This document shows, one piece after another, positions 8,701 through 17,264 of a stretch of DNA of 64,000 nucleotides. The translations under genes were made by a program, and so were the position numbers. The stretch covers positions 181,610 to 245,609 of the forward strand of contig NZ_JAAITA010000003.1 of the NCBI RefSeq assembly GCF_013304445.1, given 5' to 3'. Under the pieces are notes generated by a model. That model was not told the origin of the DNA. It worked only from the letters and a program-made list of their open reading frames with translations, and made no database searches. The stretch comes from Blautia hansenii. GTDB lineage: Bacteria > Bacillota > Clostridia > Lachnospirales > Lachnospiraceae. How positions within the stretch are numbered: position 1 is the first letter of the stretch; every line of letters begins with the position of its first letter.

Positions 8701-8749
8701 AAGGGTGTCGCAGCAAGCATCAGAGTGATGACTGAGTGGCACCCTTTTT
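8701..8749 (+). terminator. Terminator of the tRNA operon
   Basis: AGGGTGTC pairs with GGCACCCT and encloses a CATCA/TGATG hairpin, followed by five T. Because transcription ends here, the EAL gene downstream cannot begin at the in-frame GTG inside this hairpin. Confidence 0.75.
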
Positions 8750-8777
8750 ACAGTGGAGAAAGAGCGGGGGCAAAGAA

Positions 8778-10955
8778 GTGGAAAAAGAAAAAAAACGGGG
8801 AAAGACTTTGGCATGGTGGATTCTGGCAGTGGTGTTTGTAGTTTTTGGCGGTGGATTGTGCAATACAGTGCTGTTTGGAAAAATGCTGGACAAAATAGCA
8901 GAAGAGTATGTGTCAGACAATAATCAACAGCTGGCCGCCCATATATCTTATCGCTTGAAATCAGGAGAAGAATTTATCAGTGATTTTGCAGATAGCTTAA
9001 GTCGAATGCCGGAATTTCTGCTGACAGAAGGGCTGCTGGAGAGAAAGAAAGAGTCGCTGGAACTGGATAAGCTGATTCTGGTGTCTGAGGATGGAACACT
9101 TTTTCCAGCAGTAGAGGATTATGCGTATGTGAAAGACTGGATAGAAGAACACCAGGAAGCCTGGAAGGAGTCGGTAGTTTCTTATGTAAAAGATAAAAGC
9201 ATTCTTTTTTCTGCACCTGTCAGAAAAGAAGGAGAACCGGTCAGGCTGCTGCTGGGAATACAAAGTTATAAGGATATACAGTCTTTGGTAAACCAGACGG
9301 ATTATCTGGGGTATGGCATCAGTATTCTGTTGGATATGGACAATCGGGAACGTATGATTATGGAAGGTGATTCTTCTATTTCCATAACCGATAAGGATGT
9401 AAAAAAGCTGCTGAAAAAGGCGGAAGTACAGGGGAACTGTGTATATCAGAAAGAACTGCCGGATACTGGGACGGTGTTTGTGAGTGTATGTGAGGTGGAA
9501 GGCACAGACTGGGAACAGGCGGCGATTATTCCTTCTAATGTTTTATTATCCCAAATTGGCGTTTATATGGATGGTTATATTGCGCTGTTCTTTCTAGTGC
9601 TGATTTTATTTCTGATATTGATATTTTGTCTGCTGAAAGAAAATAAAAAGAAAGAAAAGCTGTTTTTGATAGATAATCTGACGGGAGGATATAACAGAGG
9701 AGGATTTTTGGAGCAGGCGGAGAAAGTGGCAGACAGCAAAGGGGGAACTTTCTGTATTGTGTATCTGAATGTTGTGGATTTCCGCTATATCAATGAAAGT
9801 TGGAGTGAAGAGGACGGAAACAAAACGCTGCAGTTTGTGTATCAGAACTTTGCGGGAATTTTGAGAGAGCAGGAATTGATTTGCAGAAGCGGTATGGATC
9901 ACTTTTTCTTGTTTTTACAGGAATCGGAAGAAGAAATTATTTCCAGGAGAATCCAGACAGAGATTGAAAAGATAAACAGCATGGTAAATCAGAAATTTAG
10001 CGGATATCGGATTGATTTCACCGTAGGGGTATGCATGTTGGAAAATTCTCAAGAAGTCAGTTCTGTGATGAATAAAGCTGTCTATGCCAGCAAAATGGGA
10101 ACAGAGCAAAACGTCTGCAGCTTTTTCAGCGGCAGCATATCCGGAAAATTTGACAGGGAGAAATGGCTGAACAATATGTTTGAAGAATCGCTGAAAAACC
10201 ACGATTTTCAGGTTTATCTTCAGCCGAAAGTATCACCGTCCCACAGCCAGCCCTGTAAGGCAGAGGCTCTGGTTCGATGGATTCATCCGGAGGCGGGGAT
10301 TATCAGTCCGGCAGATTTTATTCCGCTGTTTGAAAGAAATGGAAAAATATGTAAGCTTGATTTATATATGTTTGAAGAAGTATGCGGTCTGATGAGCCGC
10401 TGGATTCGGGAAGGCAGGACTGTGACGGGGATTTCTGTCAATCTTTCTCGATATCATTTGAAGAGTGCGGGAAGCGATGTGTGGAAAAGCTATCAGGAGG
10501 TAAAAGAACGCTACGGTATCCCCGACGGGGTCATAGAGTTGGAACTTACGGAAACGGTATTTCTGGAAGATAATCAGCTTTCTTTTGTGAAGAATATATT
10601 AGACCATTTTCGTGCCTGTGGATTTACGGTATCGCTGGATGATTTTGGATTTGCCTATTCGTCGCTTTCTCTGCTGAAGGATTTTCAGGTGGATATTTTG
10701 AAGCTGGACAGGGAATTTTTTGTTAATGAAAATGAGAAATCACGGAAAATTGTGGAAAACATTATTCGTCTTGCCCACAGTTTGGGGATGGATGTGGTAG
10801 CAGAGGGAATCGAGCAGATGGAACAGGTAGAGGTACTTCGAGACATGGACTGCGATTTCATTCAGGGATATGTGTATTCAGCACCTCTTCCAGTAGAAGA
10901 ATTTGAAGTATGGAGGGAAAAATACCAAAGGCAAACAGCAGATATGAACTGTTAA
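8778..10955 (+). CDS. Membrane EAL-domain protein with degenerate GGDEF (c-di-GMP phosphodiesterase)
   Basis: The 725-residue protein has a transmembrane helix near residues 10-28, an extracytoplasmic sensor region (about 30-260), a second helix near 270-290, a GGDEF-like domain and an EAL domain from about 470. The cyclase motif reads SGMDHF instead of GGDEF, so synthesis is unlikely. The EAL domain keeps EALVRW (496), the ELTET glutamate, LDDFG and the AEGIE motif, so it should hydrolyse cyclic di-GMP. I chose the GTG at 8778 behind a GGGGG site, because the earlier in-frame GTG lies in the tRNA terminator. It is probably a single-gene unit. Confidence 0.88.
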   Translation: MEKEKKRGKTLAWWILAVVFVVFGGGLCNTVLFGKMLDKIAEEYVSDNNQQLAAHISYRLKSGEEFISDFADSLSRMPEFLLTEGLLERKKESLELDKLILVSEDGTLFPAVEDYAYVKDWIEEHQEAWKESVVSYVKDKSILFSAPVRKEGEPVRLLLGIQSYKDIQSLVNQTDYLGYGISILLDMDNRERMIMEGDSSISITDKDVKKLLKKAEVQGNCVYQKELPDTGTVFVSVCEVEGTDWEQAAIIPSNVLLSQIGVYMDGYIALFFLVLILFLILIFCLLKENKKKEKLFLIDNLTGGYNRGGFLEQAEKVADSKGGTFCIVYLNVVDFRYINESWSEEDGNKTLQFVYQNFAGILREQELICRSGMDHFFLFLQESEEEIISRRIQTEIEKINSMVNQKFSGYRIDFTVGVCMLENSQEVSSVMNKAVYASKMGTEQNVCSFFSGSISGKFDREKWLNNMFEESLKNHDFQVYLQPKVSPSHSQPCKAEALVRWIHPEAGIISPADFIPLFERNGKICKLDLYMFEEVCGLMSRWIREGRTVTGISVNLSRYHLKSAGSDVWKSYQEVKERYGIPDGVIELELTETVFLEDNQLSFVKNILDHFRACGFTVSLDDFGFAYSSLSLLKDFQVDILKLDREFFVNENEKSRKIVENIIRLAHSLGMDVVAEGIEQMEQVEVLRDMDCDFIQGYVYSAPLPVEEFEVWREKYQRQTADMNC

Positions 10956-10961
10956 AAAGAT

Positions 10962-11025
10962 GGCAGTGACATGAAGAGCAAATCGGAAGCATTTCGAAGT
11001 GCTGTTTCATGCCGCTGCCTTTCTA
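10962..11025. terminator. Long convergent hairpin between EAL gene and anti-sigma gene
   Basis: GGCAGTGACATGAA pairs with TTCATGCCGCTGCC around a second inner stem. It lies between two converging genes and could terminate both. The T-tract on the plus side is weak. Confidence 0.55.
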
Positions 11026-11045
11026 TATCTGAGAAATCAAAACCG

Positions 11046-12068
11046 CTATTTTACAGTAACAGTAAAGCTGTCCCCTGCAGGCTGGTAGTCATTGCTCATT
11101 TGTCCGCTCTCCTGGGGCATTTTTGCAATATACGGAGTGAGTGTCAGAGTCTGTGCATCGTCACTGACATAGCCGTTCTCCAGAGTGTCCACCTCCATGC
11201 AGCCTATACCTGTATGGATGGTGCGTATGGAAAATTCTACCGGATTGCCAAGGTTATCCTCTCCTTTTAGGAGAATATGATAGGCGGGAACCGTATCCGG
11301 TGTAGAGGTTTTAAAGTAAATCCGCTGTCCCATGGCATTGGAAGAATATTTGTAGAAGCGGATGGCGGTTTTATCCGGCAGAGTTATGGTGGTATCCAGG
11401 GAAACTGTATAAGTGGAAGCCATCAGGTCTTTTCCTGTAGCGGTGAAGGAAAAGCTGCCAATACTTTTGCCGCCCATGGAATAGTGCAGTTCAATATCCA
11501 GATTTTGAGAGGCATCAATAGAATCAAGAGACATTCTCCTGGAAGAAACCAGGTTATAGTCATCTGCCTGCTCCGTTCCGCCGCTGGCGCCCCAGGAGAC
11601 CATTTTGCCATTAATAAAGACATTAACATCTGCAAGTGTACCGCCCTGTTCCAGAAAGTTTTCATTCTTTTGGGGCAGAGTAAAGGTATCCGAGATGTAA
11701 AGGATGTTTTCATCTAATACCACATCATTGAGAGTAACCGTATATCCGTCTTTGCTTATGGATTTTCCTACCATGGTACGGTAAGGGGACAAATCCTTCT
11801 GAATTCCCAGAAGCTGGGAAAGGTTGTAGGTGACAGTCTTCATACCGGCGTATGCTATAAACTGTGCAGGAGGAAAAAGCAGAGAACCTCCAAGAATACA
11901 CACAATCGCAGCAGCAGCCACATATTTTTTACGGCTGCGGCGGGAAACACGGCGGGAAGAAAATTGTTTTTTCCATTTTTTCATTTCCAAATCAGATACC
12001 TGAGGAATTTCATAGGAATCCGGTTGATTATCGATTTCGTTTAAGAGGGTATAAATCTGTTCATTCAT
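11046..12068 (-). CDS. DUF4179 membrane protein, likely anti-sigma factor
   Basis: The 340-residue protein starts with an acidic cytoplasmic segment (MNEQIYTLLNEID) and a basic RRVSRRSRKKY stretch, followed by a transmembrane helix at about 49-72. The rest is a beta-rich extracytoplasmic region matching DUF4179. Its start overlaps the stop of the upstream sigma factor gene by four bases. In this family the inner segment holds the partner sigma factor and the outer part senses an envelope signal. The gene order sigma then membrane anchor supports that reading; direct evidence of binding is lacking. Confidence 0.75.
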   Translation of the reverse strand: MNEQIYTLLNEIDNQPDSYEIPQVSDLEMKKWKKQFSSRRVSRRSRKKYVAAAAIVCILGGSLLFPPAQFIAYAGMKTVTYNLSQLLGIQKDLSPYRTMVGKSISKDGYTVTLNDVVLDENILYISDTFTLPQKNENFLEQGGTLADVNVFINGKMVSWGASGGTEQADDYNLVSSRRMSLDSIDASQNLDIELHYSMGGKSIGSFSFTATGKDLMASTYTVSLDTTITLPDKTAIRFYKYSSNAMGQRIYFKTSTPDTVPAYHILLKGEDNLGNPVEFSIRTIHTGIGCMEVDTLENGYVSDDAQTLTLTPYIAKMPQESGQMSNDYQPAGDSFTVTVK

Positions 12069-12655
12069 AAGCGAGGGCTCCTTTCTCTGTTTGCAGAAAA
12101 CAGGCTGCGAATCCGCTTCTTTCCTCTGGAAAGGCGGTTGTAAATCACAGGTTTAGCAAGACCGGTGGACTGGCTGACTTCCTCCATATTTTCCTCTTCT
12201 ATGTAGAGTCGGAGGAAAAGTTCCCGGTCTTTGGGTTTTAAGCAGGCAAGTATCTGTTGGGTTTCCTCTGAAAATTCTTCCTCTACGGCCTGAAGTTCTG
12301 CAGAAAACTCTGCCTGTATCACGGGCTGTCCTGTTTCTTCCATAGCCTCCCAGCTTGTTTCCAGCATACGAGAGGCATATTTTCTTTTGCAGTCCAGCGC
12401 TTTTAATCTTGCAACCCCTGCAATCCAGTTGGCAAATGGATTTCTTTCCGGGTCATAAGCGTCAATATGGTTCCATACAGCAAAGAAGACATCGTTTTGA
12501 CATTCTTCTTCGTACTGAGGCAGACTCCCCAGATAACGGTGCACCACAGCTTTTACCAGACCGCCGTAACGCAGCATGCAATATTCCAGTGCTTTTTCAT
12601 GTTTCCGGCAAAGCAGCGGAATAAAATTTTCTTCCGTGACTTTCATGGCTGTCAT
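12065..12655 (-). CDS. Sigma-70 family (ECF-like) RNA polymerase sigma factor
   Basis: The protein is about 196 residues. It has region 2 (ALEYCMLRYGGLVKAVVHRYL, then DVFFAVWNHIDAYDPERNPFANWI in pattern) and region 4 (LKPKDRELFLRLYIEE with a helix-turn-helix at the end). It is co-transcribed with the overlapping DUF4179 gene, forming a signal-transduction pair. Three ATG codons lie close together; AGAAGG is best spaced for the second, at 12655, though 12646 is also possible. The target genes are not known, and autoregulation from upstream of 12660 is likely. Confidence 0.85.
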   Translation of the reverse strand: MTAMKVTEENFIPLLCRKHEKALEYCMLRYGGLVKAVVHRYLGSLPQYEEECQNDVFFAVWNHIDAYDPERNPFANWIAGVARLKALDCKRKYASRMLETSWEAMEETGQPVIQAEFSAELQAVEEEFSEETQQILACLKPKDRELFLRLYIEEENMEEVSQSTGLAKPVIYNRLSRGKKRIRSLFSANRERSPRL

Positions 12656-12729
12656 CATTCCCTTCTGTATTTTGTCTTATACTATATATTCGTTTCTTTT
12701 TTTGCATTTTCTATCATTTTTTGAAAAAT

Positions 12730-13506
12730 TTAATTCTTATCCGGGATTTGCCGGCCTTCGTGGTTCATGTGGTAGTTTTCCCTGTAAATCAACTGGGAAA
12801 TGGGGACAAATTCATAGCCTTTATCCTGAAGAGTGGTAAGAACGGCATCCAGGGCGTCTTTGGTGTATTTGGCGCCGTTGTGGCAGAGAATGATACTGCC
12901 GTTGCCGAGATTCTTGCTTTCTGTAACCCGTTTGACAATGTCGTCAGCACCGTAATCTTTCCAGTCCAGGGAGTCAATATTCCACTGGATGGGGTAATAG
13001 TTATTTTTACGGGCATTGCTGACCACTTCGTTGTTGTAATCTCCGTAGGGAGGACGGAAGAGGAACATATCGTAGCCAGTCAGTTCTTTTACCTTATTAT
13101 GTACGGTCATCAGTTCCCGGGTCTTTTCTTCATCACTTAATTTCGTCATGTATTTGTGATTTTCGCTGTGATTGCCCAAATCATGCCCGGCTTCGTATAT
13201 TTTTTTTACATCATCAGGATAGCTTTCTACCCAGCCCCCAGTCATGAAAAACGTGGCTTTTACGTTATGTTTGGCCAGAATATCCAGAAGTGTTTGGGTG
13301 TCTTCGTTGCCCCAAGCCGCGTCAAAGCTGATAGAAATCTGTGGTTTTTCGGTTTCCACACAGTAAATCGGAAGTTCCCTGCCCCCGACAGTGCTGCTTA
13401 CGGAGACAATGTCCGGAAGGAGGGCAGAAGCGCACAGAAAAAGCAGGCCCGCAAAGGAAAGTATCACAGCGGTATTGAGTAGTTTTTTAGACAAAAGGAA
13501 ATCCAC
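12730..13506 (-). CDS. pdaB: Polysaccharide deacetylase, PdaB-like sporulation protein
   Basis: The 258-residue protein has an N-terminal membrane anchor (about 10-34) and a NodB-type deacetylase domain. Motifs are SFDAAWG near 60 (catalytic Asp region), GNHSENHKYM (metal His), RPPYGDYN and the C-terminal ILCHNG. PdaB-type proteins carry SFDAAWG where secreted NodB enzymes have TFDDGP, and they are needed for spore cortex stability in Bacillus. Length and anchor fit. The gene stands alone on the minus strand. A general peptidoglycan N-acetylglucosamine deacetylase role is the alternative. Confidence 0.75.
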   Translation of the reverse strand: MDFLLSKKLLNTAVILSFAGLLFLCASALLPDIVSVSSTVGGRELPIYCVETEKPQISISFDAAWGNEDTQTLLDILAKHNVKATFFMTGGWVESYPDDVKKIYEAGHDLGNHSENHKYMTKLSDEEKTRELMTVHNKVKELTGYDMFLFRPPYGDYNNEVVSNARKNNYYPIQWNIDSLDWKDYGADDIVKRVTESKNLGNGSIILCHNGAKYTKDALDAVLTTLQDKGYEFVPISQLIYRENYHMNHEGRQIPDKN

Positions 13507-13550
13507 CTTCAGAAGATTGGTTATCTACAGTTTATGACACAGAGGGGAGA

Positions 13551-13578
13551 AAAAGAACCGGGGTCCATAAGACCCCGG
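13551..13578 (-). terminator. Terminator of the DUF3783 gene
   Basis: Read on the minus strand, CCGGGGTC pairs with GACCCCGG around a five-base loop and is followed by TTCTTTTTC. It separates the DUF3783 gene from pdaB. Confidence 0.8.
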
Positions 13579-13632
13579 CAGTCCATATTTACTTTCGTTC
13601 TCCAATTCCCTATTATTATAGAAGAAACCCGT

Positions 13633-14025
13633 TTATTCTTCCTGATGAAGTCTCTGGTGTTCCTCAATTAATTCCTGAAAAAGCTGGATAAACGTCCAGA
13701 AACTGTTTTGGGCAGTCAGGATGGCTTTCAGTGCTACCTGGGGAATTTTGCCGTTTTTCATGGCAGCCAACAGGGTATCCAGATTTTCCTCGGAAAAATA
13801 ACATAAGACCATGACTTCCTGAGAGATGCCGGGAAGTACTTCCAGGGGAGAAATCTTCTTCATAGGAAATCCCTTGACTTTTGCCAGATATCCTACGGTC
13901 TGCTGAAAATGGGCCGGCGTGACAGGCATCAGGGAAAAGCCCATACGGTTTATGGATTTTTCCAGCAGTCTGCGCTTGTCCTCCTGCCCGTTGTCATAGT
14001 AAAGTATGGTTGGTTTGCGGTTCAT
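13633..14025 (-). CDS. DUF3783 domain protein
   Basis: The product has 130 residues, starting MNRKPTILYYDNGQ. The ATG at 14025 follows AGGGGGA at good spacing; an in-frame extension upstream reads into promoter-like DNA and was rejected. The sequence matches the small DUF3783 family seen beside housekeeping genes in Lachnospiraceae. It has no transmembrane segment and no catalytic motif that I recognise. The C-terminal 40 residues are amphipathic helix. Its function is unknown. Confidence 0.65.
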   Translation of the reverse strand: MNRKPTILYYDNGQEDKRRLLEKSINRMGFSLMPVTPAHFQQTVGYLAKVKGFPMKKISPLEVLPGISQEVMVLCYFSEENLDTLLAAMKNGKIPQVALKAILTAQNSFWTFIQLFQELIEEHQRLHQEE

Positions 14026-14204
14026 GTTATGTCCCCCTAATGCGTATGTGATACTGTAATCATATACTTTAAGAGAAAATTTTTCAACGGATTTTCTGAG
14101 AAATTTCAAGAAAGTTTTAGACGAATTTTTTGCGCTTTGCGTATGTTGACATTGGACATGGAGATTAGTATACTTAGGGGTATATAGAATGTGAGGGATA
14201 GAAT

Positions 14205-17075
14205 TTGGATAGAATCAAAGTACATCTTTTGGGCAGACCATATGTAGAAGCAAATGGGGAAAGAGTGAATTTTCCTTACAAGAAAGCAGAAGGATTTTTC
14301 TATTATCTGTGCGTGAAAAAGACTGCCACAAGAGAAGAAATTATTTATGTGCTCTGGGGAGCGGACAATGAAAATGTAGGACGGAAAAATCTGCGGGAAG
14401 CTGTCTATCAGATAAAAAAACTGTTGGGAAAGGAAATACTGGTGACTGCGGGACACACCAGCATTTCCCTGAATCCGGAATGTATGCCCGAGATTGACTG
14501 GGACAGCATTACAGAGGAGAATATTCTGGAACATGAGGAAGAAGGTTTCCTGTCTCATTTTCATATTAAAAACAGTTATGAATTTGAGGAATGGGTGGAT
14601 GCCATGCAGGAGCAGTACAACCAGTCTTTTATTAAGTCTGTCCGTCAGAGACTTTATGAGGCCGATGCGGTGAAGGATATGTCTCAGATACAGAAATACA
14701 GCAACATCCTGTTAAAGCATGACCCTTATAATGAAAAGCTTTATCAGGAGGTTATGGATATTTATGCGTCCGGGGGCAATTATAATATGGCCATTAAGCT
14801 GTATTATGATTTGGAAAAAGTGCTGGAGGAAGAACTGGGAGTAGAGCCTTCACCGGAGGTTACAGAACTGTTTCACCGTATTTTCAATGTGAAGGGAAAT
14901 ATTGCTGTGGACAATGGCAGCTGGAATTTGCCGTTTACGGGAAGGACAGAGGAAATTTATCGTATCAGCGAGTGCCTTACCGGTTCAGGGAAATGGCCGC
15001 ATCCCCAGTGTGTTGCCATAGGAGGAGAAGAAGGCGTGGGAAAATCCGCCCTTTTGGAAAAGACCAGGCAGATGGTAAAAGGGTATCAGATGGTGTCTTT
15101 GTATGCGGCCTGCTATAAAGACGAAAGCGAATTTTTCCTCCGTCCCTGGAATGATATTTTCTGGGAAATCGAGCAGTGCATGGAAAGCGGGCTTCTGGAA
15201 CGGGACATTACGGATGATGAAAGAGGAAAACTGAAAAAAGTGCTGAAGGGAATTCTCTCTGAAGGAAATGAAAAAATGGGACGACTCACCTATCAGATTA
15301 TGGAACAGTCGGTGTTGGAAATGTTTCGGCGAATTGTGCAGCGTCATAAAGTAGTGCTGTTTTTTGACGATATTCAGTATATGGATCAGATGAGTTTTCA
15401 GCTTTTGAATCGTGTACTTCTCACCATGGGCACGGACAGGATTCTGCTGATGTGCACCTATAGTCAGGACAGCGATACAAAGGTTATGGAATCCCTGGAA
15501 AAACTCATGAAAAAGGATTGCCTGCAGGTTATTGTCTTAAATTCGTTTACAAAAAAGGAAACCGATGAATTGCTGCACAGGTATTTGCCCCAGCTGGACA
15601 AAGAAGAGGAAAAAAGGGAAAATATTTACCGGATGACAGACGGAAATGCCTTTTTCCTTATGGAACTCATGAATCTCATTAAAGAAAAGGGCTATACCCT
15701 GGAAATTTCCCCTAAGGCCACCAATGTCATTAAGGCCCGGCTGGCGGAACTTCCCCCGATGGAGACAGAGGTTTTGGAGTGTCTGTCCCTTTTTCCGGAG
15801 AAAATCAGTATCGAGGAATTGGAACTTCTGCTTCCGGGCTTAGACCGGCTGACTTTGATTCAGGTCCTGGAACGGCTTCAGGAGAGGCGGCTCATTAAGG
15901 AAATACTGGTGGGCTGGAATATTTATTATAAGTTTGTCCACCGGATTTTCAGAGAATATCTGTATGAGCGGCAAAGTGTAGGCAAGCGGCGGATGTACCA
16001 CCAGATACTGGCGGAATATTATGAAAGCCAGGCGGAGACGAAAAAAAATTTCGAGTGTCTTCCAATGATTATTCACCACTATGAGAGATGCCATAACCAG
16101 GTGAAAACATATGAGTATAAGATAAAATACCTGAAAGAATACTATACCATTGTGAATGAGAATTTTCCTGTACTTCATTGGGAGATTGAATATGGCGATG
16201 ATGAATTTGGCGTTACGGCAGGGGCAGGGGAAATGCTGGCTCTGGCAGAAGAGGTCATTCGTCTGGAGGACAATTCTCATCAGGCACAGGAAATGAAAAT
16301 GGAAATGTATTACGTCAAAGGGCGTTACAAAATTGCAGTGGGAGAGTACAATACAGGAATTTCCTGTATTGTAAAGAGTATGGAACTGGCAGAGAACCTG
16401 GGAGAAAAGAAAATGCTGCTGAATAATTTCAAGCAGATGATTTTCTATGGTATTCAGGTGGAGGATTTGGCTCGAGTGGAGGAATTTGTAAACAGAGGAC
16501 TGGAGCTTTTGGAAAAAGAAGAACAGCCTGCAGAGGAAAAAGGCGTTTTTACCAGGCTGAAAGGGTGGTATCTGCTGCATAAAGGCGCATACGAAGAGGC
16601 GGAGAAAACGCTGAATGAGGCTATGGAACTTTTCCGCACCTGCGCAGAGGAAAAAGAGCATTTCCGCATGAGCATTGCTGCCTGCCACGGATATCTGGGA
16701 GATATTAAGAGAAAGCAGGAGGATTTGGAGGCAGCCGTTGTCTGCTATACAAAGGCAGTGGAAATGGGAACCGGAAAAGTAATCACCAACGGTTTGGGGC
16801 AGTTTTATTCCGGTTTGGGACAGATTTTTTATTTGCAGCAGCAGGATAAGCTGGCAGAAGAATATCTGGAAAAAGCCGTTTCCTGTCTGAAACGCCATGG
16901 ATATTACTGGGGACTGGAGAGAGCAGAGGCTTACATGGCTATGCTTCTGTGGAGAGAGAACAGAAAAGAAGAAGCCAGAGACTATTACCGGGACAGCAAA
17001 GAGTTGTCAGATAAAATCAAAAATCCCACAACCATGCGGCTTTTGGAAGAGATTCAGTCTTACATTACCGGGTGA
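14205..17075 (+). CDS. SARP/BTAD-type transcriptional regulator with ATPase and TPR domains
   Basis: The 956-residue protein has an N-terminal winged-helix DNA-binding domain (about 1-95) and a bacterial transcriptional activation (BTAD) helical domain (about 100-225, ending KVLEEELGVEPSPEVTELF). A STAND-type ATPase follows, with Walker A GGEEGVGKSA at 273-282 and LFFDDIQYMD near 385, and TPR-like repeats fill the C-terminus. This is the AfsR/SARP architecture of one-component activators. It begins at a TTG with a GAGGGA site. It lies directly upstream of hutH in the same direction, and 10-11-base direct repeats stand before hutH. Control of histidine use is therefore inferred. Confidence 0.82.
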   Translation: MDRIKVHLLGRPYVEANGERVNFPYKKAEGFFYYLCVKKTATREEIIYVLWGADNENVGRKNLREAVYQIKKLLGKEILVTAGHTSISLNPECMPEIDWDSITEENILEHEEEGFLSHFHIKNSYEFEEWVDAMQEQYNQSFIKSVRQRLYEADAVKDMSQIQKYSNILLKHDPYNEKLYQEVMDIYASGGNYNMAIKLYYDLEKVLEEELGVEPSPEVTELFHRIFNVKGNIAVDNGSWNLPFTGRTEEIYRISECLTGSGKWPHPQCVAIGGEEGVGKSALLEKTRQMVKGYQMVSLYAACYKDESEFFLRPWNDIFWEIEQCMESGLLERDITDDERGKLKKVLKGILSEGNEKMGRLTYQIMEQSVLEMFRRIVQRHKVVLFFDDIQYMDQMSFQLLNRVLLTMGTDRILLMCTYSQDSDTKVMESLEKLMKKDCLQVIVLNSFTKKETDELLHRYLPQLDKEEEKRENIYRMTDGNAFFLMELMNLIKEKGYTLEISPKATNVIKARLAELPPMETEVLECLSLFPEKISIEELELLLPGLDRLTLIQVLERLQERRLIKEILVGWNIYYKFVHRIFREYLYERQSVGKRRMYHQILAEYYESQAETKKNFECLPMIIHHYERCHNQVKTYEYKIKYLKEYYTIVNENFPVLHWEIEYGDDEFGVTAGAGEMLALAEEVIRLEDNSHQAQEMKMEMYYVKGRYKIAVGEYNTGISCIVKSMELAENLGEKKMLLNNFKQMIFYGIQVEDLARVEEFVNRGLELLEKEEQPAEEKGVFTRLKGWYLLHKGAYEEAEKTLNEAMELFRTCAEEKEHFRMSIAACHGYLGDIKRKQEDLEAAVVCYTKAVEMGTGKVITNGLGQFYSGLGQIFYLQQQDKLAEEYLEKAVSCLKRHGYYWGLERAEAYMAMLLWRENRKEEARDYYRDSKELSDKIKNPTTMRLLEEIQSYITG

Positions 17076-17106
17076 TTTTATTGTGTTAATATAGTAAAGT
17101 TGTACA

Positions 17107-17151
17107 CTTGTATCGAAGCAACATGCTTTGGGGATGTGGATAAATACAAGC
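17107..17151 (+). other. Inverted repeat after the SARP gene
   Basis: CTTGTAT and ATACAAG enclose a GC-richer centre that can form a second stem (GCAACATGC region). There is no T-tract, so it may be an mRNA 3'-end structure or part of the hutH control region rather than a terminator. Confidence 0.3.
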
Positions 17152-17185
17152 GTTCTACAAAACGTCTAAAAATACATTATGCAAA

Positions 17186-17228
17186 ATGACATTTATTGAC
17201 GCTTTTTTGACACCTAAATCTGTATAAT
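17186..17228 (+). promoter_or_regulatory. hutH promoter with SARP-like direct repeats
   Basis: ATGACA (17186), TTGACG (17196) and TTGACA (17207) repeat at 10- and 11-base intervals. The -10 hexamer TATAAT is at 17223. The last repeat is only 10 bases from the -10, too close for a normal -35. That layout, repeats on one helix face ending 8-10 bases before the -10, is what SARP activators use. Confidence 0.5.
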
Positions 17229-17264
17229 TCCACATATAATATATATAGGAAAAGAGGGTGCGAT

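Noticed and set aside
8736..8777. An earlier GTG start for the EAL protein
   Set aside because: It lies within the 3' arm of the tRNA operon terminator; the GTG at 8778 has a better ribosome-binding site and leads directly into the first membrane helix.
17207..17228. TTGACA and TATAAT before hutH as a normal sigma-A promoter
   Set aside because: They are only 10 bases apart instead of about 17; an activator-type promoter fits better.
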